From NCBI GenBank assembly GCA_964023205.1, contig OZ026842.1, positions 5,435,067-5,499,066 of the forward strand: a stretch of DNA of 64,000 bases. The letters run 5' to 3'. The notes beneath the pieces are model-generated. The model saw nothing but the letters and a program-made list of their open reading frames with translations. It searched no databases and was not told the DNA's origin. Shown piece after piece: positions 1-12,296 of this stretch. This DNA is from Lutraria lutraria (taxonomy: Eukaryota > Mollusca > Bivalvia > Venerida > Mactridae). Numbering within the stretch: the first letter of the stretch is position 1; every line of letters begins with the position of its first letter. The translations under genes were made by a program, and so were the position numbers.

Positions 1-3000
1 AATTAAACACATCAATGATTAAATATGACACAAAATTTCTTTTTTTGTGCTGACTGTGACAGTCAGTCATACAAGTAAGACAATCAGAAAAGAGTTTCAA
101 AAACCTGTCAAAGTTAATCAATAAAATTACGTTCTCTTTTCACTACATTTTTACACAGGTGAAAACTTAGGATAGCACAATCAGATAAAGGTTAAACAAA
201 GCTGCTTGAAGTTGAAAAAGCACAAAATGAATAGTGTGTCACATTTAATAAAGTCAAAAATGTTTATTTTTCACTTGTAAAGTAATTCACTTTACTGCCC
301 TATATACATCAATACCCTGCGAAAACAAACGTGTTATCAGATAAAAGAACAACAGAACAAACAATACGCTCTTAAATTATAATTTAAACATGACGAGTTC
401 TCAATAGTTATCATGGTCCTAAATGACAGAAAATGTACAGTCCCCTATAAACCTAAATCTGCAGTCATACATTGTGGTTTTACAACAACTCAAGTTTTAT
501 GGACATATCCTCCAACTTTGTACAGGCCAATACATTCTTTAATAACAATACACAACAGGCAAGAAGTTCAGAAATGGATAAAAAGAAGAGAGATTTAATC
601 TAAAAGTAAAACAGGACTTCAGTTCAAACACCCTTGGCTTATAAATAAAAAATTCTTGTGAAAGCCAAGAAGGTCATACAGAACCAATGATCCGACATGA
701 AACAATACAATATCACTGTACACATCAAGATGAATTAATTACGTCAATGTGATTACAACATTCATCAAGCTTATGTCTTGTTACAAGCCAAGTAGAACTA
801 TTTCCATCAATATCTGTTTGACTGAGTCTTATAATAAAATACTCTGGCACTAAGAGAACAGTTTACAGGTATAGAGAAACACATGTGAATCAGACATGCT
901 CTCTGAGGCTCCATTTCACCAATAATCAGTCTTATACACACAAGCTACATGTATACCAATATGTAAAGGCCAATCAATCAATTCATAGAAGAGATTGTCT
1001 TTTTATATTTATGAAAGGATTTGGGTCTCTTGAGTGCAAAGCCATTATGTGATATTCGTATAAAACGAAAACAATAGGACCGGAGAATACATTATAAATT
1101 TAACCAAACCAGTATTCTATTACTGAATACTGTTATCTAATCTGAGAATATTGCAAAATTCAATAATTTAATGTTCAATTCTCAATTGTGTACATACACA
1201 GGATATTATGTCCACAAATCTATTTATTGATATGAATGTTTAACTTTAACAGGACAGACAAAATAACATAAGGTGTATTCATCTTACTAGGCCAACAAAT
1301 AAGTCGTTTGATCTTCATACATGTATATACTTAATGCTAAAATATGCTGAAACACTCCACTGTAATTTAAGGCTTCACTGTAGCCAAAATCAAGAAAAAT
1401 TATGACCTAACAGCATTCAATAAAAACCTCATGTTGTGTATTTCTTATCCTGGAGTAGACAATAATACCAAAATAACTTTCATGTCCATTTTATAGTTAT
1501 CTACAAATGGGAACAAGATATTTCTCTCCAAAGGAGTATTTGTTGTAACAAACGAGAAGAGACAAGCTGTCATCTAGAATTGGTGATCCACTGCCTACAC
1601 ATGATTCACACCATGTTAAACAGGACTTTTCCCACATAGCTAGATTCATCCAACCCTCTCCCAGTGTTCCTTGTACACAGACCATTCTAAACTACATTTA
1701 TTTCTCATTATAAGACAAGGTGAGAAAAATTAATATACAAATATTCTGAAAACTTAATTCAATCAACCAAATGATGAAAATTTTCAATATAGAAGTATTA
1801 AATTAATTCCAACTGAACAATTTAAAACCCAGAGCAATAAATGTTTGTGCAATTCCAATTCATAACACCACAAAGGAAATTAACAAAACCACCTAACATA
1901 TCAGGAGGAAATACACATCATGAAATACTTCATAGATGATGACTTAATTCGTCAAAGTAATTTTGTAACGCATGAAATATGATCTGCATAATGATCTACT
2001 GAAGACCAATGTCAGTCAAGAGACTACTTTTCAGTTTGTAAAAAAATATTACATACTAGAAAATCATAACCTAAATGTTTAAGAAATGTCATATCTGAAT
2101 AGAAATAAAATAGAATAAACATTTGGACCAATAAAAAAACATCCTACAAGCGTACACAAAACAGGTATCTCGTCATTGAATAAAAAGCAAATGCCCTTGA
2201 AAGCATCCTTCATGCACCAGTTGGTCACGCGATACAGTATACTACTGAAATCTATTTGTATGTCATTCTATCTTAAGGTATCATCATACGTATGTTTGCC
2301 TGAGTTTAGGCTATGTGTACATGAAGTTTAAAAACGTCTGAACACAAAACGGGTCACTTACATTATATATGCAACTTAAAAACTCTTTTTAAGGAAATAT
2401 TAGACACTATATGACTGTGATCATTTACTCAGGACTTCATGCAGCAAATGTTGATTCATTTGGACAAAAATATTCTAAAATGAAAAAATTTACAAGAATA
2501 TTTAAATTTCAAGCCAAAATTAAAGCTCAACACTTTAATTTAGTTATTATTCTGTCTGTTGTATACTTTTATTAGCATTCTATGAGAAAACATTACAAAT
2601 AAAATATAACTACATCTTCAGTTGAATTTTAAACATTCGTGCAATACTTTAATTCCTCTGATTGAATATGAACACACCGGCTTTTTAGCTTCAGAATAGC
2701 AAATAAGTTTTCTTTTACTTGAAGACTAAAGATATGTAGGTTTAGAACTTAAATAAGCCTTATAAAATAAAAGAAATGTAACAGTCATCTCATGCATGTA
2801 ACCTTAATAATCTTGTAACGCAGAGACACTTACAGCAAACAATTTATTACCACAATAAATTTTCTTATGTAGGATACATTCTGATAATGAATGACAGAAC
2901 CTAGCCATGACAGTGTGAAAGTACTATATTCATGGGATGTTTGTTCACGCCAGATTCAGTGTAAACTTCTCCATTCAAACCTGCCCAAGTGTACAAAATG

Positions 3001-4660
3001 ATTTCAAAGTATATTTCTTTCAGAGTATGTACTGCTTCAAAAGATAGCTAACTATTTAATACTCATGTAGTCAAATAGAGATCTTCTTGCATTTAAAAAG
3101 AGACATTGAACAAAAAATACCTTTACAAAACAACAATTATGTGTGTAAATAAAAAATTAAAATCTTCAAAGAGAAATATCAGCTTGTTTTTTATATTCAA
3201 ATATCTGTTTATTTGTTTAAGTACTCTATACATCAACAAATAATGCAGCATTGTTTAAATAGTCAACACTGACTTAAGACACCAACAGTTTTATTATCTA
3301 TGTAAGATTAACTACACAATTATACAATATTATGTCATCCTCTTTGTGAAATACATCACTATGCATCTATGTGTAGTAACTACACAGCATTGTAAACAGC
3401 TAGGAATGAAGGACAAAGAGCTATTCAAGCATAACCAATCTTATCAGGTAGTTATTTGACCTTAGGGGACAGATAAACACAACACAGGTAACCAGATAAG
3501 GTCAAATTGAAATAATGCTATCATACAGAAATAAATCATGTACTTATGAAGGGTCCAATTTTTTAAGACGATGCATGAAGTGAGTTTTGACACACATGTC
3601 AACATGTCACTGAATAATTCATGTAAATATTCATACATTAAGAAAATGCAGAACAAAGTAACATACTATTAATACCTCCTTAACTCCTTTGAAGACGGCA
3701 ACTTAACTTTAAGCTTAATCTATAATATGGTAACTTAACATAAAATGTAGTAATGTTATAACCCCATATGTTTAAAAAATATATTTTAATATACAGTTGT
3801 TATTCATTTACTTGAATTAAAAAGAGAACACTGGAGGCAAAAAAAAGACAATGAAAGTAATGTTAATGGGTTTATATTAATTATAATATTAAGTAATTTC
3901 AAAACAATTCCGTTACCTTCATTACATTAATAACAAATATTAACATCATTAACAAAAATGCATTAAGAAAGGTATTATTCTAAAGAATAAACAAATAGTA
4001 TTGGATAATTTAGATATATAAAACACACAGGCCATATCTTGTAATCTGTACCCAAAAGAAAGATTACTGGTGTAGAAATTGGAAGTACAAAACGAGACTG
4101 AAAACGGTCAATTATTCCAAAAATATCACTAGCTGTCAAGCACAACAGTATGACAGTCTGTCTCATAATAAAACCAGCCCTCTGGGCATTTTTCCATTCA
4201 AGGTGACCTCACCAGCTCACAACTACTGAATACAGGTGAAATAGAAAATGAAACTAATAGAAAGCAAATACGAAAGCTGTCCAAATATGAACTTACAATG
4301 CCTGTCACAAGTAATATTTGACGTTAAATCTTGTAGAATACGATACCAAGACAGAAAATGCTATAAATTTCTTTGCTCAGAGAATATTATGTCGAATTAT
4401 TTAGCATGGAAGTTGAGCATGCTAAAATGAGCGGGTGGGGGGAGTTGTAAAACAATGTAAGACTGCAAATAGTAACTTTACACAATTACAACCATCTCCT
4501 ACAGTTTAAATATGTACATTTGACGCTCCTAATGTTGTTAGATGAAAAAAATTGTTCTACGTATCAATAAAACAAGATCTTAAGCAGAGCGTGTCGATTA
4601 AACAGTGACCGGCGAAAAAGGTTAAATTAATTACTGTAGTCGTTAGTCGAACCTACTTAC
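1..4660 (-). other. Probable intron 1 of the beta-subunit gene; no exon seen
   Basis: About 4.6 kb of AT-rich sequence lies downstream of the GT donor at 4660. Only short open frames with no family resemblance occur on either strand, and I recognised no tRNA, SINE head or inverted-repeat element. The next exon of the gene is presumably left of the window. A noncoding RNA or long UTR cannot be excluded. Confidence 0.45.
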
Positions 4661-4808
4661 CCCAGCTTTTACCAGTACGGCCGAGAATTTTTCCTTCTTC
4701 TCCATTGTATAAGAAAGTAGCAAAGTCCGAAAGCCTCTGTGAAATGCCTCCACTTTGAGGTCCTGAAACTGCGGTATCAACGGCCGTGCTGCCTGCTGTA
4801 GACGCCAT
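4661..4808 (-). CDS. ATP1B: Na+/K+-ATPase beta subunit-like, first coding exon (partial)
   Basis: Read on the minus strand, an ATG at 4808 opens a 49-codon exon ending at 4661 in a strong donor (GTAAGT), phase 1. The end of the peptide reads FLYNGEEGKILGRTGKSW, matching the cytoplasmic N-terminus of Na+/K+-ATPase beta subunits, where a short aromatic stretch and a GRTG-x-SW motif sit just before the single membrane helix. The beta subunit is a type II glycoprotein needed for folding, delivery and K+ affinity of the sodium pump. The membrane helix and disulphide-rich ectodomain would be in exons to the left; I found no convincing one down to base 1. The start lies in an AAGATGGCG context, typical of start or YY1-type elements at housekeeping promoters. 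H+/K+-ATPase beta is a less likely alternative. Confidence 0.7.
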
Positions 4809-5433
4809 CTTCCTAGCAAAGACTGAATAGCCCGTATGTGTAAACTATGACCTCTACCTAATCCATAAACAAAATGAGGTGCGCATGACGTCACGCGCAG
4901 TCAAGCACAAAGAGGCACCATAGGGTGATTTATCATTTAAAGATTTTATCTATACTTGCTAGACAGTTCCCATTAAACATATTTCGATGCGATTGTTGAT
5001 AGAAAACAAAGATATTGTCACTTTAAAATATGTAAGAGGTAACGGCTATAATAAAAAATATGCACCCTTAATTGCTCCTCGCGCTGTGGATACGTACGCA
5101 ATATACACACATTTCGTAATGTCGTATTATTTGCGAAATTTTCATGAAAGATATTGTTAATTTTGAAATATTGATTCTTGAATGGGAGTTTAGTTCACAA
5201 TGTAGATAACCGATATAAATCCAGAACCATGTTTATTTCAAGAGTATATTGTACAAAGACGCGCCGTACTATAAACTTCGTGTATTGTTTTAGGCCGAAG
5301 TTTTGTCGCGGGCAGCGGTTGCAAAACTACAGTTTATCGATGAATAATCACCATTGAGCTCATGATAAAATTGTGATTAACAAAATTTAGGCGATTATTT
5401 TTCAAAATTACCTTAGCTAAGTATCAATTAAGC

Positions 5434-5502
5434 CGGGGGGGGGGGGGCATCGACCTCCTGCTAGCAAGTCAGATGATCTACCATCTGAGCTAATCGGGCT
5501 GT
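5434..5502 (-). repeat. tRNA-derived SINE head next to a G13/C13 run
   Basis: On the minus strand the sequence begins GCCCGATTAGCTCAG and carries a good box A followed by an anticodon-arm-like region with a TGC triplet. It then runs into a 13-base homopolymer (5435-5447) where the T arm should be. The acceptor stem does not close and box B is missing, so this is a SINE head or tRNA relic rather than a functional tRNA gene. Confidence 0.55.
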
Positions 5503-5934
5503 TCATAATTACAGCCAATTTATAAATACAAGCTTATACACTGTACAGTACTGCTACACTTCGGTCGTCTTTTCAGAGGAATTTTTCCAGATTCCACAGT
5601 TGAAATAAACAAAGCCAGTCTTTATCTGATCTAAACTATGAATGTTTTCTTTTTTTGATCGATGGATAAGTTTTTCCTAACTCAAATATTCTCCTACCAT
5701 ACACATTAACTAAGACACCAAATTAATTATTGTAATACATTTACAAGGCTGGTGATGTCCATTCACGGTCACAGGACATACTTTGTGTTGAACAGTTCAC
5801 AGTCAATCCAGCAAGAACCGATCGACCGGACAATCCGTGCAGGTATAAATTACAGGCTGTTCATTAAAAAAAATATGAATCAATCTCAATATGTGTATAT
5901 GTTGATGAAACATATATTTGCATGGAATGACGTA

Positions 5935-6115
5935 TGTAAGATCAAAGTACTGAAAGTACTCATTGAAATGGAACTTACAAAGTCTTGCACTACAACATGG
6001 AACGGTAACAATAGTTCAACAATTGCATGTTGGATGTAGCAAAACGTAGTACTTTGGGTCGCATCAAAATTCATGCGCACCGAGCGAGTGGCGGTCATGC
6101 AAAGCTGATGCAATA
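5935..6115 (-). repeat. Unclassified 170-185 bp interspersed repeat, copy 1
   Basis: In minus orientation it contains the family core GAATTTTGATGCG-ACC-AAAGTACTAC and ends in the motif AGTACTTTCAGTACTTTGAT. The same family recurs at about 14240, 15340, 33215, 35915, 41205, 41925 and 51395. No terminal inverted repeats are obvious. Confidence 0.6.
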
Positions 6116-6589
6116 ATTCAGATATTCTTTAATCAATATATAAGATGTTAAGACTGCGCAAGATCTAAAAAAGCCGATGTTTCACTTTTGAGAGAAATTT
6201 CTTCTTTGATCGGTATGGTTGACTCATGAGTGTCTGATGAATAAAAGATTTGCGTACTTGTACTTGAGTTCTATAACTTGTTTGATGTTAGCCGACTGAG
6301 CTGGTCGAGTGATTGTTTCTCAATCATACGTTGGTTCATTTGCATAAGCATTGGGTGGGGGGGGGACGTCTTACCTACCGCAAATGTCCACATGACCATT
6401 TTTTTCCAATGGGGGGGGGGGGTAACAGATGTCCGGGGGGACTAATGTCCGTATTCCCATGTACCCATATCGAGATACTAGTGATGTGAATTTGTTTCCT
6501 AGGGGCATATATTGGCTCCTTGGATAAACCTTGTCCCCAGTATCAGGGAACCAGTCTCCACCCGATGATGACGATTTTGGCTTGACGTC

Positions 6590-6743
6590 AAATATGAGAC
6601 TCCAATCCTCCGTAAGCAACTGCCTACTTTCTCACATAAAGAGACATGGTCGGTAGCTGGACTCGAACCCACGACCCTCTATCAATGAGAGACTACAGTG
6701 ATTTGAAGTCAGTGACCTTAACAACTCAACAACGGCGGCGGGT
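6590..6743 (-). mobile_element. tRNA-derived SINE, 3'-truncated
   Basis: On the minus strand it has a tRNA-like head (CGCCGTTGTTGAGTTGTTAAGG) and a box B (GTGGGTTCGAGTCC), then the body shared with the copies at 37080, 42475, 46955, 51960 and 61935. The 3' part is lost. Confidence 0.65.
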
Positions 6744-7323
6744 CTCATCCAGTATATGGATATTGAAACATATATACATAAAATAAATGGTTTACTAGCT
6801 ATATAACCTCAACGTAAATATATACAAGTATAGAAGTGAAAGTATCGAAAAACGATAGTTTCACAGTAATTGTAATTCTCCCAGCGTACGTGCTGTTATA
6901 TGAACGACATTCCTACTTCACTTTTGTTGAAGGTTATTGTACAAAGGGTAAGCTGTCAGTCAATGTGTAGGTCTTAGAAATCTTTATTGAATATCCGCCT
7001 CTCATTGTACCACAATGTAAGCCACTTTATTAGCTAATATTTATTTATGACAGGTACGACGTAAGGGACAATGAACGCCCCGGGGCGATTACCTTTAAAC
7101 GCAACAGCGGTAACTTGGTTGTCATGGTAATAAATCTAATTAATATACTTGATGTTATCGGTGATAGCGTGGATTTATGATTTGTTCGCAGGATAAATAT
7201 CGATAATAATCCTGCAGCACCAACATGTATACATGTTTTCATTTTAGTTTCAATGTGATATTAAGTTACCATTCTTTCTAGAATCGAGAAAAGATAAATC
7301 ATAAATGTTTATACAACTGTGTA

Positions 7324-7536
7324 AGGACTTATATACAATTTAAACATGTACGTATATAAGTCCTTGATACAACAAACTTGTCAGCAACACTTTCTGAATG
7401 GTGACATTTTATCATAATCAAGGACATCTGCACATACATGTGTGTATATAAGACCTTGTCATAATGGTGTTCTGTTGCATATCTATATACTCTTACCAAG
7501 GACTTATATACATACATGTATATATAAGTCCTTGTT
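7324..7536. repeat. Cluster of three AT-rich hairpins
   Basis: Three inverted repeats lie in series at about 7324-7364, 7420-7457 and 7498-7536. The first and third have near-perfect arms of AGGACTTATATA facing TATATAAGTCCT with short AT loops; the middle one is degraded. A related hairpin (CAGGGACTTAT facing ATAAGTCCCTG) is at 18638-18680. Confidence 0.6.
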
Positions 7537-9445
7537 CTTACTAAATAAATTTCGTTACTTATTTTCAACATCTATATATCTTTAAAACTAACGTCAAGTT
7601 ATTGTTGAAATGCTACATACAAATAATAAAAATTTCTAGTGCAATATTTTTTTTGTAGGACAGCCATTTGTTAAAAGCCTTAATTGGTTATTGCAGAGAT
7701 CTATAATTGTGTTACATGTAATATTATTGTGTAGCATGGAGCAAATTTTTAGAAAATTACAGTATTAAGGGTCTACTTAGTTCCATCTTTAACTCAGCTA
7801 GTACCACCAGAAAGCGTCACCAATATGTTGACAGTAATTTACACATCTAAATAATAGATAATCTCAACTCGGGAAACCATACGGCATATTAATACATCAG
7901 CACATCAGATTTATTTTGTTTACAAAATGTATGTAAACTGCACAGAAAATTTAGCATAAATATTATTAAACGCTGTACTTAAAATCTGAAGGGTAGTTGA
8001 ACACGCCAATATACACAAAATTATTTTATATTCATATATAGATGCATTAATTATATTTATAAAATTTACTTGGAGTATTTCTCATTCAATTTCAATAAAC
8101 TATTTTATGTTATATTGCTCAACGCAGGTCGGGTACTTAACTCATATCATGATTTAAACTGACATGAATATTTGCATACTCCCATGCATTGCAAAAGCGG
8201 AATAAGACGAAATCAAAATTAATATTCTACAACATTTTTAAAACTCCGCGTTATGCACAGTATGTATGTATATACGTACACGTGCGTTTACTTGATGGTC
8301 GATAAGATTTCATGGATTTTCACTACTCAAGTTTAAAACTAAAATGCAGAAATACTGTCTTTCATCAAATAAAATAAATTTCTAAAATCAAAATATATGA
8401 GTCACCTAACCAGGAAACAAAATTTTGTCAATAATCACTCTACATGCAAAAGAAAATGTGTAACAAGAGAGACAACTCTTATAGCATATCATCTTAAAGT
8501 ATGTTTGCGGTTGCCTCCCTTAGTTGAAATATATATTGCTCGTCAAGATTACCTGTGATTACCAAAATAGTTCAAACTATCATTTTCGTCGTTCATGTAT
8601 GGTGAAAACTGTCTAATAATTATTTTGATTGGCTGAGAAGGAGGGCCAATACGAAAATTCATAACAGACGTAGAAATAGACGCCATCTTGGAAAATGAAA
8701 TAAATCAGACTATCCTGCAGAGGTTAGTTTCAGTTTTAGGTTCCCCTGACCTGTGTTATCTATTGGTTTATAGCAACCTTCACGGCGTGTAAATTTACTA
8801 ACGAAAATCCGGTATCAGCAGAGATCATAAACGGCAATTTGTGAGAAAAAAATCTTTGTAATGTAGTTGTAAGGCGTACCCTACAACTTGGTACATCTAG
8901 AATCAAGGCAAAATGATGATAAATTTGAAGCTTGTAAAGAAAAAAGCCGACGAAGAAAGTTTCAGCCAAAAATTCATCCAATTAAAAACAAAATCACAAA
9001 AATATTAGCTTCCATAAAAGATCGGAAACTTTGGAATTTGTTGTACAATTTTTGGGTGGAAGTGATTTATTATTCATAGCTATGATTTTTGTGGCTAGTA
9101 CCTAAACTAGTCATTTTATGACCAAAGTTCTTCTTGCAATTATCCATTATATATTGTTTTACATATACACCTACAAATGTTTACACTTTCACAGAATGTT
9201 TGTCAGTTGTAGGGTATGCCCCTTTAACAATAATAGATAATAACATAAAAATTCTCATTAATCAAGTGATTTCATATTGGCTTTATTATTGGGCTTCGGA
9301 CAGTCGTATTGGCCCAATAACAAAGTTAATATGAAATCGAATGAATAATTACATTATATGGTAATACTAATAACCAAATACGTGATATCCAGTAAAATAC
9401 GACCAAATTGGCATACAACCTAATTACGCGTATACCATATTGGCA

Positions 9446-9462
9446 CCCCCCCCCCCCCCCCC
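9446..9462 (+). repeat. Poly-C run (17)
   Basis: An uninterrupted run of 17 cytosines. Other homopolymeric G runs occur at 5435-5447, about 6357-6365, 6412-6422 and 63155-63167. Lengths in the assembly may be inexact. Confidence 0.9.
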
Positions 9463-9538
9463 TCCGTAGGGCAATTTATGTACTGTCATGTATATATGTC
9501 CAGTTGCTGAGTTTAAAATATGTGCTATTGAATGCTAG

Positions 9539-9635
9539 CAAAGGGGTTTGTCACGAAAAAAAATCCATGTAACCCATATATAGACTATATATATATGGGT
9601 TACATGAATTTTTTTTCCCGTAACAAACCCCTTTG
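9539..9635. mobile_element. 97-bp hAT-like miniature inverted-repeat element
   Basis: Nearly the whole element is a palindrome. The arms CAAAGGGGTTTGT and ACAAACCCCTTTG extend inward through a near-complementary A-rich/T-rich stretch and ATGTAACCCATATATA facing its complement. It is flanked by AATGCTAG (9531-9538) and GATGCTAG (9636-9643), an 8-bp target duplication with one mismatch, as expected for hAT elements. No transposase is present. Confidence 0.7.
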
Positions 9636-10829
9636 GATGCTAGGTGTTGGAGGTACAACGATATGGCATAACCCGTATTGCGATAGGTATTGCAACACAG
9701 AGAAATAATGAAAAACACAATAAAACCAAAGCCACTGTCAACTCAAATGTTAACACATTATCACATAGTGATATAACTGTATACGGTAGTTCATTCATAT
9801 GGTGTACACAACCAGTAGATGGCTTATCAGTATCAATATATGATACCATCAGTTTTACACAATATACCAATTATTATATAGGTTTATTGAAAAACTTCAA
9901 ATAATAAATAGTATTAAATACTTTATTATTCAGAGTTCTTTGATGGTTCAAAACAATACTAACATTTTGTCTGCATTCCTTTAATTCAATGGATTATGTA
10001 ACCAATTATTAAAGAAAATATCGCGGTACATGGATGTCGTACCGCGGTACGTATCGGCCCGACGCTGTATCGCAATATATCGATATACCGTTGCGCACTA
10101 CTAGTATAGGTGTATATTTCCCCGTTGTGTATTCAATCAGAACATGCACACATCTGTATTTCCCACACGTGCATGCATTTACAATATGTGTAAAAACCGG
10201 CGTACGGCAGTTATCTTATTAACAATAAAATATTAAACGATTAGGTGTACATCCGCGAAAACACCACTCCTCTAATTAAGCGTATAGAAACAGTACATAA
10301 CTAGTAATACCACATTAAGAGATAATTTCAATATGAAGACCGCATGTTTTCTGATCTATCTTCTCTATTGTTTCCATATTTCAACTTCTAAATGACATCA
10401 CCTCGGCGTAACGCCCATTTCTCTCTATAAGGCGAACTTAATGTCAATTTGTTATTATTTTTCATGCGATTTTAAGTACGTAAATGAACCATAAACAAAT
10501 GTTTATAACGGGACGGTCTAATTATGTAATTATCTTCACGCGTTGCTTTATTCGGTGTCTTAATCTACATGTACTTTAAACCACAAATTACGACGATGGT
10601 TTTTAAAAAAAAAAATCTTTATGACAACAGCTGAATTAAACAAATGAAATGAAGTCTTACTAGGATATAAACACGGATGTATTGAAACAATAAATCAGAT
10701 TTTATACATTTTGTAAATGATTGTTTCGTGGTTATTTAAAGGGATATTTACGGTGGGAAGCAACGTCAAAACTTAATAGGAATAACTTAACTTTTACCCC
10801 ATGACCTGATGTGTTTTTTTTAGTTTTAC

Positions 10830-10915
10830 GCCCCTTTTCAACAGTCAGAGTCATATGAGGTGGACAGCTCACCTAACCATCGTTCTTCGGAAGAACCAGT
10901 ATTAGACTCCCAGCG
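10830..10915 (-). mobile_element. SINE 3' body fragment
   Basis: Contains the conserved 3' body of the SINE family seen at 51960 and 61935 (minus orientation: GTTGAAAAGGGGCGTAAAAC and the preceding TGTCC / CATATGACTCTGACTG block). The tRNA-like head is absent. Confidence 0.55.
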
Positions 10916-10952
10916 CATTATTTAAACTGCATGCACAGTTAAATATGTAAAA

Positions 10953-11071
10953 AAGACCACCCTTCGGAAAGACTTAATGTGGCCTGTATCCATGATGGTT
11001 TTTAAAAGAATGGCCTTTATTCACAGGGTGGCCATTATTCGGAGGTGGTCGCTAACACAGGTTTGACTGTA
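10953..11071 (+). mobile_element. Foldback element (CAGTCAAACCTG family), left end lost
   Basis: Shows the GACCACC, GGCCT-TAT-CA, CACAGGGTGGCC and GGTGGTCGC blocks and the right end ACACAGGTTTGACTGTA of a foldback family with more than ten copies in the window. The left terminal repeat is not recognisable. Confidence 0.6.
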
Positions 11072-11982
11072 TATACATGTTTAGGTATCATTTTCTAAAT
11101 ACTGATGAAAAAAAGCTCTTGAAACACTTTGCATACCATGACATATTCATACGATACACATGTCCTGTGAAGAGATGTAAGATTCGAACCACCAATACCT
11201 GGGTGGGTGAAGTGGCTAGTGTATAATTCTTAAATCTAACTTCATAATTATATACGCTACAGTGTGCATATGGCCACTAATTCAACTTATTATTATATAT
11301 AGTACATTCAGTCACAAGTTTATTATCTGTCCAAATAACACTCATCTTTCATTCTACCACACCGTTTGCTTCGCCATACTGTTTGTTGAAAAAATCTAAC
11401 AACAGAACTGAACAGAGCTAATGAGAGCTTGGTAAACATCTCTTGATAGATAAAGACGGAATCCAATACTGTATCAAGAAAATCAAAGGTAATGAATGAG
11501 GCCTGTATCGGGAACGATACAAAATCATGAAGACGTATTCGAACAGAGTAGGGATATATATTAAATGTCCCGTTCTCCTGTATTCTATTTTCCATCTCTC
11601 TCGGATGGCTCTGAGATTTAATACCATAGCCATCGAATGGGCCGTTAAAAACAGATGAATAAACACTTTATTTTTCAAAACAGCACAGTAAACAATACAT
11701 TGAGAGATCAATTAGGTATCGTTGTTGTAACTTTGTTGAATCCTGCATGCTTACAGATACGGAAATTAAATAAAAGCGCTGGAAATATATCTTGCGTCAT
11801 GGTATTTTATTTTACAGCCGAATATATCCCTTTAACATCACCATGTGTATAGGAATGGTGACCAGGTAATATTGTTCACGATTTCTGTGAAATAATACAA
11901 ACAATATATTAAATCAGAAGTGAAGCGTGTCTGCGTCAAACTCATACAATTAAATACACAACTGTATTAATAAACAAAACTC

Positions 11983-11989
11983 TATATAA
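11983..11989 (+). promoter_or_regulatory. Possible TATA box of the cysteine-rich inhibitor-like gene
   Basis: A TATATAA heptamer in CTCTATATAACG lies about 130 bp upstream of the start codon at 12122, leaving room for a 5' UTR of about 100 nt. In DNA this AT-rich such a match can arise by chance. Confidence 0.25.
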
Positions 11990-12121
11990 CGTACGGCCTG
12001 ATTAAACGTTGCAATTAATTGATGCAAAAAGTGCGTGTTTGTTGTAATTTCTCATAAACGTTTAAAGTTGTGTACACTTTAAGTAAGTTAGATACAAAGT
12101 TTGGGAATATCTTAATTAAAA

Positions 12122-12296
12122 ATGGTGAATACTATGTTGTTTCATTGTACTTTTGGATGTATGCTTCTGTCGTCTGTTTATTCAATGACAGCAGCACCGA
12201 ATATTGATACATGTGCAGGAATGCTTTGTACTGAACCAGATTGTGCCATAAGTGAAAGATTCGTACCACCAAATGGATGTTGCGAAGTCTGTCCAG
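12122..12296 (+). CDS. Exon 1: signal peptide and CC-x2-C module
   Basis: The ATG at 12122 opens a hydrophobic leader (MLFHCTFGCMLLSSVYS) with a likely cleavage site near residues 21-25. A module follows with cysteines C-x4-C-x4-C-x11-CC-x2-C, the layout of the second half of a VWC domain. The exon ends in phase 1 at a GTAAAA donor. I chose this ATG because it gives a full leader directly before the cysteine module. Confidence 0.8.

Larger units (their letters stand above)
4895..12121. other. Intergenic region between divergent genes
   Basis: No supportable coding exon. It holds a tRNA-like SINE head (5434-5502), an unclassified 170-185 bp repeat (5935-6115), SINE fragments (6590-6743 and 10830-10915), hairpins (7324-7536), a poly-C run of 17 (9446-9462), a 97-bp terminal-inverted-repeat element (9539-9635) and a truncated foldback element (10953-11071). 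The rest is unremarkable AT-rich sequence. The promoters of the minus-strand beta-subunit gene and the plus-strand cysteine-rich gene should lie at its two ends. Confidence 0.6.

Noticed and set aside
5434..5502. A tRNA gene (anticodon TGC)
   Set aside because: The acceptor stem does not pair, the T arm is replaced by a homopolymer, and the anticodon stem has mismatches; treated as a SINE head.
8670..8735. Possible promoter/first exon around CGCCATCTTGG with a GTTAGT donor
   Set aside because: The YY1-type motif is suggestive, but no downstream exon links to it in frame or as an obvious 5' UTR.
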